From positions 1 through 37,054 of the IMG/VR virus record IMGVR_UViG_3300022198_002861: 37,054 bases of DNA, one strand, 5' to 3'. The number at the start of each line of letters is the position of its first letter. Position 1 is the first letter of the stretch. Below are positions 1 through 9,238 of the stretch, one piece after another. The stretch comes from a virus. The notes below the pieces were generated by a model. It was not told where the DNA came from, did not search any database, and was given only the letters and a program-made list of their open reading frames with translations. The translations under genes were made by a program, and so were the position numbers.

Positions 1-1066
1 ACCACCTCCGCCACCTCCTACTCAAGAAGGTGTACCACCAGGTGAGTTAGGTATGCCACCAATGGCACCCCCACAGCCCGACCCGTTGCAACTAATCGAC
101 GAAATGAAGCAACAGATTATTGCAATCTTTAGAGATAGTACGAAACGTAACTATCGCATTGAAATTGCTTCAGACTCTATGGTCGCAATAGACCAAGCAC
201 AACAGCAGCAGGAAGGCACTATGCTTATCCAAGCTGCTGGAGGTTTCTTTGAGCAGATGAAAGGGCTTATTGAACAGTACCCTCCCCTGGCTCAATTTAG
301 CCTCTCCCTCTTCCAAAACTTTATTAAACGCTTTAAGGGCGGGAAAGAAATTGATGGACTATTCAGCAAAGCATTCAAAGAGATTGAAGCTATTGCCAAG
401 GCAAAAGAAGAGGCCGCTAAACAACCTCCACCACCAGACCCCAAGACGCTTGAAATACAAGGCAGGATGCAAATTGCTCAGGTGGAGTCGCAAGCTAGGC
501 TGCAAGCTACTCAGATGGAGATGCAAGATAAGGCCGTAAAGAATCAGCTAGCCTACCAAGACCAGCAGCTTAAAATGCAGCGCGACCAGCTAGAAGCTCA
601 GCTCCGCGTACAAGAGCAACAGTTTAAAGAATACTTAGAGCAGCAGCGCTTAGCTTTAGAACAGCAAGACATGCAAATCAAAGCACAGGCCGTGCAGGTT
701 GATATGCTAAAGGTTCAGTCATCCGCTCAGACTGAAGCTGATAAAAACCTTATCAAGCAAGAAACTAGCCAGATGGCGCATATCTTAGAGATACAAAAAC
801 TAGAGCTTGAAAACATGCGGATACGGCTATCCGAATCAGAAAAGCTAATGGAAGAGCGCAGGTTAGCATCCGACCAAGCTTTAGAGCGGGTTCGCTTGCA
901 AATGGAACAGGTAGCTACTCCTAAAGAAACTAGCACCGCTACTCAACAGCCTGTAGTTATCAATAACATCATACCAAAACGAGGAAAAAGAGTCGCTAGC
1001 ATGATAAATGACGAGCTAGGCAACTTATCGGGTATTGAGGTAAATGATGCTGATGAGGAGGATTAA
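1..1066 (+). CDS. Portal protein, C-terminal part (gene continues from the right edge)
   Basis: The frame read from base 2 has no start of its own and continues the open frame that leaves the right edge at 37054. The last two bases there plus base 1 make an ATA codon. This part gives about 354 residues. It opens with a proline run, then a segment (IEIASDSMVAID) typical of the end of the portal clip/crown region, then about 200 residues of Gln/Glu/Lys-rich heptads. Those heptads predict a long coiled coil, like the helical barrel of P22-type portals. An ATG at 53 lies in frame but has no convincing ribosome site, so a separate protein is less likely. The stop is followed by GGAGG and the next gene. 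Confidence 0.85.
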   Translation, partial: PPPPPPTQEGVPPGELGMPPMAPPQPDPLQLIDEMKQQIIAIFRDSTKRNYRIEIASDSMVAIDQAQQQQEGTMLIQAAGGFFEQMKGLIEQYPPLAQFSLSLFQNFIKRFKGGKEIDGLFSKAFKEIEAIAKAKEEAAKQPPPPDPKTLEIQGRMQIAQVESQARLQATQMEMQDKAVKNQLAYQDQQLKMQRDQLEAQLRVQEQQFKEYLEQQRLALEQQDMQIKAQAVQVDMLKVQSSAQTEADKNLIKQETSQMAHILEIQKLELENMRIRLSESEKLMEERRLASDQALERVRLQMEQVATPKETSTATQQPVVINNIIPKRGKRVASMINDELGNLSGIEVNDADEED

Positions 1067-1068
1067 CA

Positions 1069-1617
1069 ATGACAGGTCCCCCAGGAGGAGGAGTTACTCC
1101 ACCACCATTAACACCGCAAGCGCCACCAGACGGATCTATTAGTATAGATACTACTCCAGTATTACCATCAGCCTTGCTATCCTATTTAAGCACTACAGCG
1201 CAAACAGCTTTGTTGTCAGCTTCTAATATTGGCACCGCAACTACTTCACAGATTAAAACTGCATTAGAAAGCATACAAAATTTAAGTAATTTAACAGCAT
1301 ATCAAATTGATGCTAGTGGATTAGATAGTTTAGCAGATGGGGCGACAAGCTCTGCTTTTACCGTTACGGATGTAGGCGATTCGTTATTTGTACGACTTGT
1401 TATCTTACTTGCTGAGTTTCAACCAACAAGCGGAGCAGAGATTGTTGTCAGCGATGGTACGATAGCTTATGAGATAAATGTACCTACAACTTTAAGCGAG
1501 AAAAGAATAGAATTTAACAATCTTGCCGCAGCGTTTGTTTCTAGTTTTACCGTAACAAATTCAACAGGTGCAGCTTTTCCTTCTTACGGCAATAGTATAG
1601 TGGTGGTACCGTTATAA
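1069..1617 (+). CDS. Putative virion protein of unknown function
   Basis: 182 residues. The start has a GGAGG site in the portal end, two bases after the portal stop. The first 25 residues are Pro/Gly-rich. The rest is Ser/Thr/Ala-rich with alternating hydrophobic residues, suggesting a small beta-rich domain (roughly residues 100-182). No enzyme motif is visible. Its place between portal and a large appendage gene suggests a structural or adaptor role. I do not recognise the family. Confidence 0.7.
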   Translation: MTGPPGGGVTPPPLTPQAPPDGSISIDTTPVLPSALLSYLSTTAQTALLSASNIGTATTSQIKTALESIQNLSNLTAYQIDASGLDSLADGATSSAFTVTDVGDSLFVRLVILLAEFQPTSGAEIVVSDGTIAYEINVPTTLSEKRIEFNNLAAAFVSSFTVTNSTGAAFPSYGNSIVVVPL

Positions 1618-1620
1618 GCT

Positions 1621-4600
1621 ATGGCTAATATTACCGTTTCAACAAGCAGCAATTATGACGCTACAGCGAATTTAGCGCTAAACCATAACGAGAATGTTAC
1701 CGTCACCTCTGGTGCCACACTAACAATCAACTCCGATACTCGTTACGCACAAAACGCAGCCGCTCCTCAAACCATCACCATTAGCGAAGGCTCAGTAATT
1801 GTAGACGGCACTGAAGTTTGGTGGGTTCCTTTTGATGCTTCCACAGGTAATGTTCCAGCACTAGATGCACAAGGAACGCTCAACGTTACAGTGGGCGGTG
1901 TTGATGTGGGCGAACTGCTGGGCGTGTGGGACGCTTATGCAGTGGCAAAACCGCTAGTAGCAGGCGTGGCAATGCCCGCAAGCGGCTACGTAAAGTTTCG
2001 CAGGAAAGTGGCAACGATTGCCGATAATGACGTGCTTACGTTTGGAAACGGAGCAACAGCCACAGTAGATTCAGCTACAGGTGGGCAACGTGGCTGGATT
2101 GATTTATGTGGCACAGCACTTTACACCGCCAACTTCTCCACTGGAGGAATATATTGCAACGCTCGAAGCCAGCTTAGAGTGCAGGGCGATTGGTTTGAGA
2201 TTGGCGAAACTACAGGTGTGGCAAATCAAGTGTTGCAGCATTACTTACCTATTTATTGTTCAGGCGTACAGATTGAAACAGCAGCAGGAAGCGGAGTTTA
2301 CGAGTGGTACGTTTCATTTCCATTTAACAACAATCCAAGCGCAACAGTTTCAACAAATCTATTTAACAGCACGTTTGGTAGATTGTTTACTTCAACTACC
2401 ACAGGTCAAATCACACTCGGATATAATTCCCAGTTCAATATCCCGCCTGCTGGCTGTAAAGTGCGAGTGCCTAATGTTTGTCTAACTACAGTGTTGGCAG
2501 GCTCATACGACACTTACGCAACAACTTTAGCCGACACGCAAACATGGCGATTGTTTGGTCAAGATTATGCCGATGTGGAGATTGACAAGCTGATTATCGG
2601 CGCAGGACGTTTCCATAGCCGCAACACAGCAAAGTATTACATCACCAACAGCACATTTATGAGCGGGTGCATGAGCTGGTACATGCAGCTCAATCCGTCA
2701 TCATCAAAAGATTGGAAGTTTGAAAATATTACGGTGGCTCCAGTTTCTGCAACCCAACAAAACGCCATGCTTAATGTGTATGGCGATAAGATTCGCATCA
2801 AAGATGTATTCTTTCCCGTGTCGTCAAGCTCTTTTCCTTATTTCTACTCATCGACAAATGTTGACATAGAAAACATAACGATCATTTCTTGGAATCTAAT
2901 TGGCTCTAGCAATACATCGCCAATCAATATCTCCAACTGCAAAGATGTGACAATAAAAAACCTGCGAGCTTATGCGCCAGGACAGCAGATGTTTACTTTG
3001 AATAATATCGAAAACATTGATGTTGATGATGTGGGAATTGTCAATATCGACATAGTAAACAGCGCATACACTGGTACTGGTATTGGCATGACCGGAACGG
3101 TCAGAAAGGCGCGCTTCAACGATTTCAAAGCCATTCTTGGAAAGATGGGCGGCAGCGGCTATGACTACATGGCAAATTTGTCGGGTGAGGAAATTATTTG
3201 GTCAAACTGGGGGTCGTTTAGTGTTCCGTATGACGTAAACAATACAACTTCTTATCGAAATAGAACATGCCCCCAATACGCTTGGAATAGCGGTTCTGTA
3301 AAAAAGCAAAGTCTATTCAATATCTGGCTGTCGTCGGTCACGGGAAGTGACCTTTATACGATGCAAAGCACTTCTACAGACATAATCTACAATTACTGCG
3401 GTCAAGTGCATACAGTCACGCCAGCGATAAGAAATATCAATCCGTTATTGCCAAATAGTAGAATCAGAAATGCGGTGGCAAATATCCAAAGTGGCACGGA
3501 ATACTTGCCATATCAGCATGTAGTCAATTCGCTCAATCAAACCACTTCACAGATTAGATTTGCGTTTTTCGTCTTTCCTGTAAGTGATATTAGATTTGCA
3601 GATTCGGTGGTGCAATCAGGCGCAGAGCGAGACGGAACAAATCTTTATCTTCCAACATTAGGTGATTATTATGAAATCACAACTGATGAAATCTTAGGCG
3701 TTACAGCTCTTACCACTACAACGATAACATCAACTGGCAGTTTGGATATTACTTACGATATCGACACAGGAACTGGTTTTACTGGGACGTACAAGACACT
3801 AAACAACACCAACCTCGCCGCTGAAACTGTATCAGCCGCAGGTTTTAGGCTTAAAGTGAAAGCAGAAGCCACAGCCACAGGAAACAATTACATTTCGCTT
3901 GCACTGATAAACGCAACTACCTCAACAGCAGATATTCAAGCTAACTACTATCCAATAGCGGAGCCAATACTAACCATTACAAACACGGAAGTGGGTAGCA
4001 CACTAGCGGCAATAAGAACCACAGATGGAAAGGTATTGTATTTAACAAACGCAGCGACAAGCTCCCAAGATTTGCGGCCAGGGTGGTCAGCGGACACTGG
4101 TATTGTTTTGCGTATAAGAAAAGCGGGATACGCTTCTTTTTCACTGCCATACACACTAACATACAAAAACAACTCGATTCCAATTGCGCAAGAGCTAAGC
4201 GCAATTCCAGCAAGCAATCCAGGAGCGTTAAGTATTACTGTTACAAATCACGGAGCCAGCCCTGTCACATGGAACGGTAAGACCTGGTCAATTACAATCA
4301 CAGCCACAGGGGGAGAAACGGCAGCGCAAATTGCAAACTTTATCAACTACAATTTAGCTAATAACTCTCGTAGTTTTGATTCTGCATTTTACAACATGCA
4401 ATGGCCCGAGATGGTTTTAGCGGTGGGCACAAATTATGAAACGGCAAGAGGTACGCTATACGGCTCCGCTGGCGCAGCGCTAAAGGGTGTTCGTGTTGTA
4501 GACGGCTCAGGCAACGAGGTGCCAGGTTTTGCTCGTATGCAGTCGGATGACGGAACGTATTATCAGCCAGCAGTTACCTCGACCATTACAGTCGGAAATT

Positions 4601-5049
4601 TAGTATCCGGCGATAGAGTTTTAGTAGCTCGTGATGATGGAACTGGAGAAATACTTAAAGATGAGTATACCCCTAGCGCAGCATCATTAGGTGCCACATC
4701 AATAACTGTAGCAGAGACTATTAAAGCAGAAACTCCATCATCCGGAGTAATTCGCATTAAAAACGCTAGGTATACTTATTCTAGCGTAAATACTTCTACT
4801 AAAACATTCTCTGGGTTATCGCCAGCTCTAATAGAAAACATAGTATCCGGTGATGATGTATTCGTTCCGTTTATTGACAAGGTTACTACTAGCACTTCAG
4901 AAGCAGTAACAATACTTTTTAATACTACTTTTGACTGTAGGGTAGATGTTAGAAATGGTGGAGCAACTCCTATCTTACCATTTGATTCAATTATATCCGT
5001 AGTAGCCCCTGCAACTACTATTAACGCATCAAGAGTGAGTGACATCTAA
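1621..5049 (+). CDS. Large tail appendage or fibre protein, beta-helix-like
   Basis: 1142 residues, the largest gene in the window. It starts four bases after the previous stop. Residues 1-60 repeat short Thr/Asn/Val strands. About 85-160 holds a module with VKFRRKV, NDVLTFGNGATATV and GQRGW, which I associate with phage appendage proteins. Residues 300-560 contain many short Asn/Ile strands (for example ENITIISWN, CKDVTIKNLRAY), the look of a right-handed parallel beta-helix as in spikes. The C-terminal third looks like several Ig-like or beta-sandwich repeats. No catalytic residues can be assigned. The position between portal and scaffold is unusual for a receptor-binding protein. Codon usage in the middle differs somewhat from both ends, which suggests mosaic origin. 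Confidence 0.75.
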   Translation: MANITVSTSSNYDATANLALNHNENVTVTSGATLTINSDTRYAQNAAAPQTITISEGSVIVDGTEVWWVPFDASTGNVPALDAQGTLNVTVGGVDVGELLGVWDAYAVAKPLVAGVAMPASGYVKFRRKVATIADNDVLTFGNGATATVDSATGGQRGWIDLCGTALYTANFSTGGIYCNARSQLRVQGDWFEIGETTGVANQVLQHYLPIYCSGVQIETAAGSGVYEWYVSFPFNNNPSATVSTNLFNSTFGRLFTSTTTGQITLGYNSQFNIPPAGCKVRVPNVCLTTVLAGSYDTYATTLADTQTWRLFGQDYADVEIDKLIIGAGRFHSRNTAKYYITNSTFMSGCMSWYMQLNPSSSKDWKFENITVAPVSATQQNAMLNVYGDKIRIKDVFFPVSSSSFPYFYSSTNVDIENITIISWNLIGSSNTSPINISNCKDVTIKNLRAYAPGQQMFTLNNIENIDVDDVGIVNIDIVNSAYTGTGIGMTGTVRKARFNDFKAILGKMGGSGYDYMANLSGEEIIWSNWGSFSVPYDVNNTTSYRNRTCPQYAWNSGSVKKQSLFNIWLSSVTGSDLYTMQSTSTDIIYNYCGQVHTVTPAIRNINPLLPNSRIRNAVANIQSGTEYLPYQHVVNSLNQTTSQIRFAFFVFPVSDIRFADSVVQSGAERDGTNLYLPTLGDYYEITTDEILGVTALTTTTITSTGSLDITYDIDTGTGFTGTYKTLNNTNLAAETVSAAGFRLKVKAEATATGNNYISLALINATTSTADIQANYYPIAEPILTITNTEVGSTLAAIRTTDGKVLYLTNAATSSQDLRPGWSADTGIVLRIRKAGYASFSLPYTLTYKNNSIPIAQELSAIPASNPGALSITVTNHGASPVTWNGKTWSITITATGGETAAQIANFINYNLANNSRSFDSAFYNMQWPEMVLAVGTNYETARGTLYGSAGAALKGVRVVDGSGNEVPGFARMQSDDGTYYQPAVTSTITVGNLVSGDRVLVARDDGTGEILKDEYTPSAASLGATSITVAETIKAETPSSGVIRIKNARYTYSSVNTSTKTFSGLSPALIENIVSGDDVFVPFIDKVTTSTSEAVTILFNTTFDCRVDVRNGGATPILPFDSIISVVAPATTINASRVSDI

Positions 5050-5723
5050 TGAGTTATTATATCGCTCCATTTACATTCAATTTTGACACTACGTTGATAG
5101 ACATAGATCCTGGTGTGGTCGATATAGACTGCGCTACGCTTTATGACTCAATTAAATTAGCACAAGCATCAGAAGAAGGGATTTTATATGACAGAATCGG
5201 AAAAGGATCAGGTCTCGACCAACTCGGTCCAGGTGTCCAGGTCGGTATCACCGTCGAGCTTTTGGGGGCGTGGCAACTTAAATTTCCAGCAGGCAACTAC
5301 GTCGCCCGTATCGCCGGAGGTAACCTTATCGGAGGGCCAAGCGGAGACCCCATCGCCTACTCAGCCGGAGTCCAAGCCCTCCTCATCCAATCCGCAAACT
5401 CAACCGTAGTCAGCACCTCCGGTTCTGGCGCAACAGCAGCAGAGGTTTGGAGTTATACTTCTCGCAGTTTATCTACCGCTGGCAATCAGAATCTTGCTGA
5501 TACCGTAATGAAAAGGACCACAGCAGACGTAGAAGCAAGCCCCGTAGGGGGTAATGAGTCCTTGCGTAGTTTGTATGGTATGGTAGCTCAAGGCGTACAT
5601 AATACGCAGGTTAGTGCCAATAGTTTGACAGTAACCAAGTCAGATGACACTACAGTGTTAGGCACTAGAACGGTTACTACCAATTCAGAAGCGCAGCCTA
5701 TAGTAGGAATAAACAGTGACTAA
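5049..5723 (+). CDS. Appendage-associated virion protein
   Basis: 224 residues. The start shares one base with the previous stop (TAATG), so the two are translationally coupled. Residues 70-120 include PAGNYVARIAGGNLIGG and GDPIAYSAGVQALLIQSA, a segment I associate with phage proteins that accompany large fibres or baseplate-like appendages. The C-terminal 90 residues are Ser/Thr-rich and probably beta-structured. Bases about 5205-5430, which encode the conserved segment, use C-ending codons (GTC, ATC, GCC, CTC) much more than the flanks, so this part looks acquired separately. Role inferred: partner or attachment domain for the preceding protein. Confidence 0.7.
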   Translation: MSYYIAPFTFNFDTTLIDIDPGVVDIDCATLYDSIKLAQASEEGILYDRIGKGSGLDQLGPGVQVGITVELLGAWQLKFPAGNYVARIAGGNLIGGPSGDPIAYSAGVQALLIQSANSTVVSTSGSGATAAEVWSYTSRSLSTAGNQNLADTVMKRTTADVEASPVGGNESLRSLYGMVAQGVHNTQVSANSLTVTKSDDTTVLGTRTVTTNSEAQPIVGINSD

Positions 5724-6015
5724 TGCAGGGTTTCAAAACTACCTACATGCTATTTATGGCCTACCAGGTGGATGGGTCTACCCCGCTACTGATACCTCTG
5801 ATATTCTTTCTAAAAGAAGGCGTAAAAAGCGCAAAACAGAAGAAGAGTTATTAGAAGAGTATTTAGCTGCTCAGATATTATTAGGCAGACAACAGGAAGC
5901 TTTAGAAGCAAAACGAGCAGCAGAAGATGCCGTTAGGCGACAAGAAATAGCAGGTCAAGAACGATTCCGACGCATCAGATTGCTAATGATGGTGCTTATG
6001 ATGGAGGATGACTGA
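5716..6015 (+). CDS. Small basic, helical protein of unknown function
   Basis: 99 residues, starting at GTG with an AGGAA site upstream. The start overlaps the previous stop by eight bases (GTGACTAA). It has a short hydrophobic/aromatic N-terminus (YLHAIYGLPGGWVYP), a strongly basic patch (KRRRKKRK, residues 34-41) and then an alpha-helical Glu/Ala/Arg-rich region that would form a coiled coil. It ends in a Met/Leu stretch. Likely a small head-assembly or DNA-contacting protein by position, but the family is unknown to me. Confidence 0.65.
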   Translation: MTNAGFQNYLHAIYGLPGGWVYPATDTSDILSKRRRKKRKTEEELLEEYLAAQILLGRQQEALEAKRAAEDAVRRQEIAGQERFRRIRLLMMVLMMEDD

Positions 6016-6329
6016 TGAAAAATAAACTATATCAATACTGCAAAATACAAAACAAAGTAGTCCCAATAGAAGAGATTGTGCGTGAGAAATACGCAAGGGA
6101 CTTATTTATCCAAGATGAAATGGAGCCTACTCGCAATCCATTAAATCCCAAAGAAATCTATACCAGTAAATCAAGGCTTAGAGCAGCTTATAGAGCCGCT
6201 GGAGCTATTGAGGTTGGCGATGCTTACGATAGAGGGTACATCCCAGATCAAGAATCTGGCGCATCCACTCGCAGGCTAGCCAAACAACTAACTAACCAAA
6301 TAATAGATAGGTATAGACATGGAAGATAA
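6015..6329 (+). CDS. Small conserved head-region protein
   Basis: 104 residues. TGATG overlap with the previous stop and a GGAGG site at 6004-6008. It is a mixed charged protein with a segment SKSRLRAAYRAAGAIEVGDAYD. This resembles the SKSAYR..L+..G pattern of small proteins often found between portal and scaffold genes. Its end overlaps the scaffold start by 11 bases. Function unknown. The second Cys of a zinc site is absent, so I do not call it a zinc protein. Confidence 0.65.
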   Translation: MKNKLYQYCKIQNKVVPIEEIVREKYARDLFIQDEMEPTRNPLNPKEIYTSKSRLRAAYRAAGAIEVGDAYDRGYIPDQESGASTRRLAKQLTNQIIDRYRHGR

Positions 6330-7344
6330 AGAAATATCAACCCCAGAAGATACGCAAGTAACAGTCAATCGTGAGCCTGCCAATCTTTCAATTAGAGAAT
6401 CGCTGAAGCAGCAGTTTAGTAACGTTACTGACGAGAACGGCAGTGATGATAACACTAGCAAGACAGCAGAGCCTACCAAGAGCGAGCCCGTAGCGGTCGA
6501 AAAAGCTGAGACGCTTACTCCGCTGGCTCCTCCTGCTGATATGAATGCTGCGGAAAAAGAGGCGTTTCTGAATCCAACTGCGGCTAATGCTCATATCTTG
6601 CAATCCTATCTAAACCGTAGAGCTTATGAAACACGGTCTGATTATAGTCGCAAAATGCAAGAGGTTGAGCAACTAAAAAAGCATACCGCTGGTTTATACG
6701 AAACTATCAAGCAGTACGAGGATGAATATGCTAAAGATGGCATATCCATAACTGATGTCACTAAGCGGGCTATCGCCTGGGATAAGGCGATGCAGCAGGA
6801 CCCAATAGCTACAGCCCTAGACTGGCTAGACTCCTATGGGGTGCGTCTTGAAGATTTACAAGGCTATCAACCACAAGAGCAACAGGCGCCACAGTACCTA
6901 ACCAGGGAAGAGGCTGAACGTATCGCAGAGGAGCGCTATCAGAAAATACAATCGGAACAACAAAAAAAGGCTGTTGATTATTACAACCAACAAGTTGTAA
7001 CATCATTTATGAATAGCAAGCCGTTATTCAGGGACCCAGAAACAGCGTCTCAATTAGAGGCTGAGATGGCTCCAGTAGTTCAGGCTTTAAATGCTACAGG
7101 GCGGTATTCCTCCCCTGAGCAAGTACTAGAGACTGCATATAACTACGTTGTTAACGGCAATCCGACTTTCTCCGGTCTTGTTCAAAAAATGACCGCAAAG
7201 CCGGTAATCGAACAGCAGCAGGCCGTGGTTCAAAAGGCTAAACAAGCTGCCAAATCAATATCTGGCTCCGCCGGTAGCGGGACTCCCAGGCTAAACTCCA
7301 AATCATTAGGGGATAACCTGCGGCGTCGTTTTCACGGCGAATAA
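6319..7344 (+). CDS. Capsid scaffolding protein
   Basis: 341 residues, highly charged and predicted mostly helical, directly before the coat protein as in most tailed phages. It has an acidic, disordered N-terminus (1-75), then PLAPPADMNAAEKEAFL, and a region around 150-170 (AWDKAMQQDPIATALDWLDSYG) typical of podovirus scaffold proteins. The C-terminus is basic (LRRRFHGE), which in P22-type scaffolds is the coat-binding end. The scaffold would guide coat assembly and leave the procapsid. No protease motif is seen. Confidence 0.85.
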   Translation: MEDKEISTPEDTQVTVNREPANLSIRESLKQQFSNVTDENGSDDNTSKTAEPTKSEPVAVEKAETLTPLAPPADMNAAEKEAFLNPTAANAHILQSYLNRRAYETRSDYSRKMQEVEQLKKHTAGLYETIKQYEDEYAKDGISITDVTKRAIAWDKAMQQDPIATALDWLDSYGVRLEDLQGYQPQEQQAPQYLTREEAERIAEERYQKIQSEQQKKAVDYYNQQVVTSFMNSKPLFRDPETASQLEAEMAPVVQALNATGRYSSPEQVLETAYNYVVNGNPTFSGLVQKMTAKPVIEQQQAVVQKAKQAAKSISGSAGSGTPRLNSKSLGDNLRRRFHGE

Positions 7345-7381
7345 TGCCAACGGGTTATCCTAATTTATAAAGGGTAACACA

Positions 7382-8338
7382 ATGGCAAATTTAGAAGAGT
7401 CAATCGTTGCAACCCTTTGGGATCAGTCGGATGAGATTGCTGATGTTGTGCTTCATCACAACCCAGTAACTTCTACTCTTGAGTCCAAGGGTCGTATTAA
7501 AAAAATCGGTGGTGGGGATGAGCTGCGTAAGCCTGTTATGTACAATGACGTGGCAGTAGGCGGTTTCTATCAGGGCTACCAGTCACTAGACCTAGCATCC
7601 ATAGATGACCTAACTGCGTTCCGCTTCAAGATTAAGCAGGCTTACGAGCCAGTAGCTATGAGCGGACGCGAAAAGCGCGCCAACAGAGACGAGCAAGCTC
7701 TTCTCGACTTGGCAGAGGCTAAGATGGAAGCTGCAATCGAGCGCCTAAAGAACACAGTATCAACCTCCCTTCGTGGTGATGGTACTGGTTTCGGTGGAAT
7801 GGAGTTTGACGGTATTAAAAAGGCTGTATCGACCTCCCCTTCTTCCGGCACTTATGGTGGAATTGATAGGGCTAGTAACAGTTTCGCTAGAAACTACGCA
7901 CTAAACCTAACTCTCACAGCAGCAAATGTTCAGGAGACCATAACTGATGTCATCAGCCGCCTAACTCGTGGTTCTGAGATGCCAGACCTTGGCCTTATGG
8001 ACCGCACTGCATGGAAGCTCCTCCATAGCTCAATGACTGCAATTCAGCGTATTCAGCTTCCTACTAAGAAGGCTGAGGCTGGATTCCGTGTTCTTAGCTA
8101 TGACGGGTGCGACTTTGTGTTTGACGGAGGGTTTAACTCTTCAGTTCTAGAAACTAACTCATGCCGATTGCTCAATACTAAGTATTGGACCTTTGACATG
8201 GTTCGTGGAGCTGATTTCAAACCATTAGCACCAACTATGGATCGTCCAGTAGATCAGGATGCTTTCTTCACCATAATCTTGGTTGAAGGAAACCTATGCT
8301 GCTCTGCTCCGGCTCTCCAGGGTGTAATTTACGCTTAA
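7382..8338 (+). CDS. Major capsid protein
   Basis: 318 residues, the usual size for an HK97-fold coat protein without a cleaved delta domain. Features include the N-terminal helix MANLEESIVATLWDQSDEIA, an extended-loop-like region (RKPVMYNDVAVGGFYQGYQ), a long helix around residues 95-125 (REKRANRDEQALLDLAEAKM) and a GxGTGFGGMEFDGIKKAVS segment before the A-domain. It lies between scaffold and decoration genes. The ribosome site (AAGGG, about nine bases upstream) is weaker than that of the following gene. Confidence 0.9.
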   Translation: MANLEESIVATLWDQSDEIADVVLHHNPVTSTLESKGRIKKIGGGDELRKPVMYNDVAVGGFYQGYQSLDLASIDDLTAFRFKIKQAYEPVAMSGREKRANRDEQALLDLAEAKMEAAIERLKNTVSTSLRGDGTGFGGMEFDGIKKAVSTSPSSGTYGGIDRASNSFARNYALNLTLTAANVQETITDVISRLTRGSEMPDLGLMDRTAWKLLHSSMTAIQRIQLPTKKAEAGFRVLSYDGCDFVFDGGFNSSVLETNSCRLLNTKYWTFDMVRGADFKPLAPTMDRPVDQDAFFTIILVEGNLCCSAPALQGVIYA

Positions 8339-8353
8339 TAGGAGGATTGGAAT

Positions 8354-8839
8354 ATGTCACAGGTAGGATCATTTGGTGTTAATTACAAGAAAATCTTCAC
8401 AGGGGTAGATGTTTCTCTTCCAACTCCGGTTGGGACTGTAGGCTCTCTCCCAGAGGGTGACTTTGTATTTGTTCAGGCTGATGGAGCTATTGACCAGTAC
8501 GCTTTCGTTAAAATCGAAGCTGATGGTCAGGCTGCTATGCTAACAACTACAAACGCTGGCTCTCAGGGGCTTCTTGTTGGCGTAGCTCAGGTAGCTGCCG
8601 CTGATAACGAGTACCTTTGGGTATGGGTTGGTGGACTTCATGGAGGTGGAGCTGGTAAGGGAATTAAGGGTAAGGTAGCCGCAAGCTACGTTGCTAAGAA
8701 TAACCTTAACACCACTGCAACTGCTGGAGTAGCTGACGATGCTTCAACAACTAAGATTGCTTATGTTGTTGGCGTAGAGGCTACAACTGGCGCAGCGGCT
8801 ATAGAGCTCTTTTCTGTAGGTCACTTAAAGGTGAACTAA
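8354..8839 (+). CDS. Head decoration or capsid cement protein
   Basis: 161 residues with an AGGAGG site. Small beta-rich protein with a segment DGAIDQYAFVKIEADGQAAMLTT and LLVGVAQVAAADNEYLWVWVGG, the pattern of phage head decoration proteins whose strands resemble DUF2190-like cement. It is immediately downstream of the coat gene and followed by a strong terminator, so head genes may form their own transcript with high yield. Function is by context and pattern only. Confidence 0.7.
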   Translation: MSQVGSFGVNYKKIFTGVDVSLPTPVGTVGSLPEGDFVFVQADGAIDQYAFVKIEADGQAAMLTTTNAGSQGLLVGVAQVAAADNEYLWVWVGGLHGGGAGKGIKGKVAASYVAKNNLNTTATAGVADDASTTKIAYVVGVEATTGAAAIELFSVGHLKVN

Positions 8840-8845
8840 TTAACT

Positions 8846-8876
8846 GGAGGGGGTAGCAATACCCCCTCCTAATTTT
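8846..8876 (+). terminator. Intrinsic terminator after the decoration gene
   Basis: GGAGGGGGTA pairs perfectly with TACCCCCTCC across a GCAA tetraloop, followed by TAATTTT. The GNRA loop and 10-bp GC-rich stem make this strong. Confidence 0.9.
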
Positions 8877-8886
8877 GTGAGGGTTT

Positions 8887-9192
8887 ATGCCAACAGTTAC
8901 TAACCTTATTGGACTTGGTATGCCACCTGAGCATGCAGTGCAGATATGCGACGGGGTACAACCTGCCGTAGTAGATGCTACAACTGCTGGTGTTCGTACC
9001 AAGATGGCCATAAATAACGTAAACGACACTACCCCAACCGCAGCAGAGCTAACCACCTCTTTTGGTGCGCCAGCTACTGTAGGCACTGGGTTTGTAGGTA
9101 TAGTTAAGGATGCTGATGCTGATACTAACTGCTTTGTAGTAGTATCAAACGGGACCTCTTACTTTTACCTAAAGTTTACTAAGGCTACCTAG
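8887..9192 (+). CDS. Small virion protein, unknown
   Basis: 101 residues between two terminator hairpins, with a weak TGAGG site. The N-terminus (NLIGLGMPPEHAVQICDGVQP) looks like a short amphipathic helix. The C-terminal half is a beta-rich stretch ending DTNCFVVVSNGTSYFYLKFTKA. A small capsid, cement or appendage-related protein is likely by position. I do not recognise the family. Confidence 0.65.
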   Translation: MPTVTNLIGLGMPPEHAVQICDGVQPAVVDATTAGVRTKMAINNVNDTTPTAAELTTSFGAPATVGTGFVGIVKDADADTNCFVVVSNGTSYFYLKFTKAT

Positions 9193-9201
9193 TCTTTTGA
9201 A

Positions 9202-9227
9202 AGGGGGGAGCAATCCCCCCTATTTTT
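9202..9227 (+). terminator. Intrinsic terminator
   Basis: AGGGGGGA pairs with TCCCCCCT across a GCAA tetraloop and is followed by ATTTTT. It has the same architecture as the hairpin 350 bases upstream. Confidence 0.9.
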
Positions 9228-9238
9228 ATAGGTGATTT

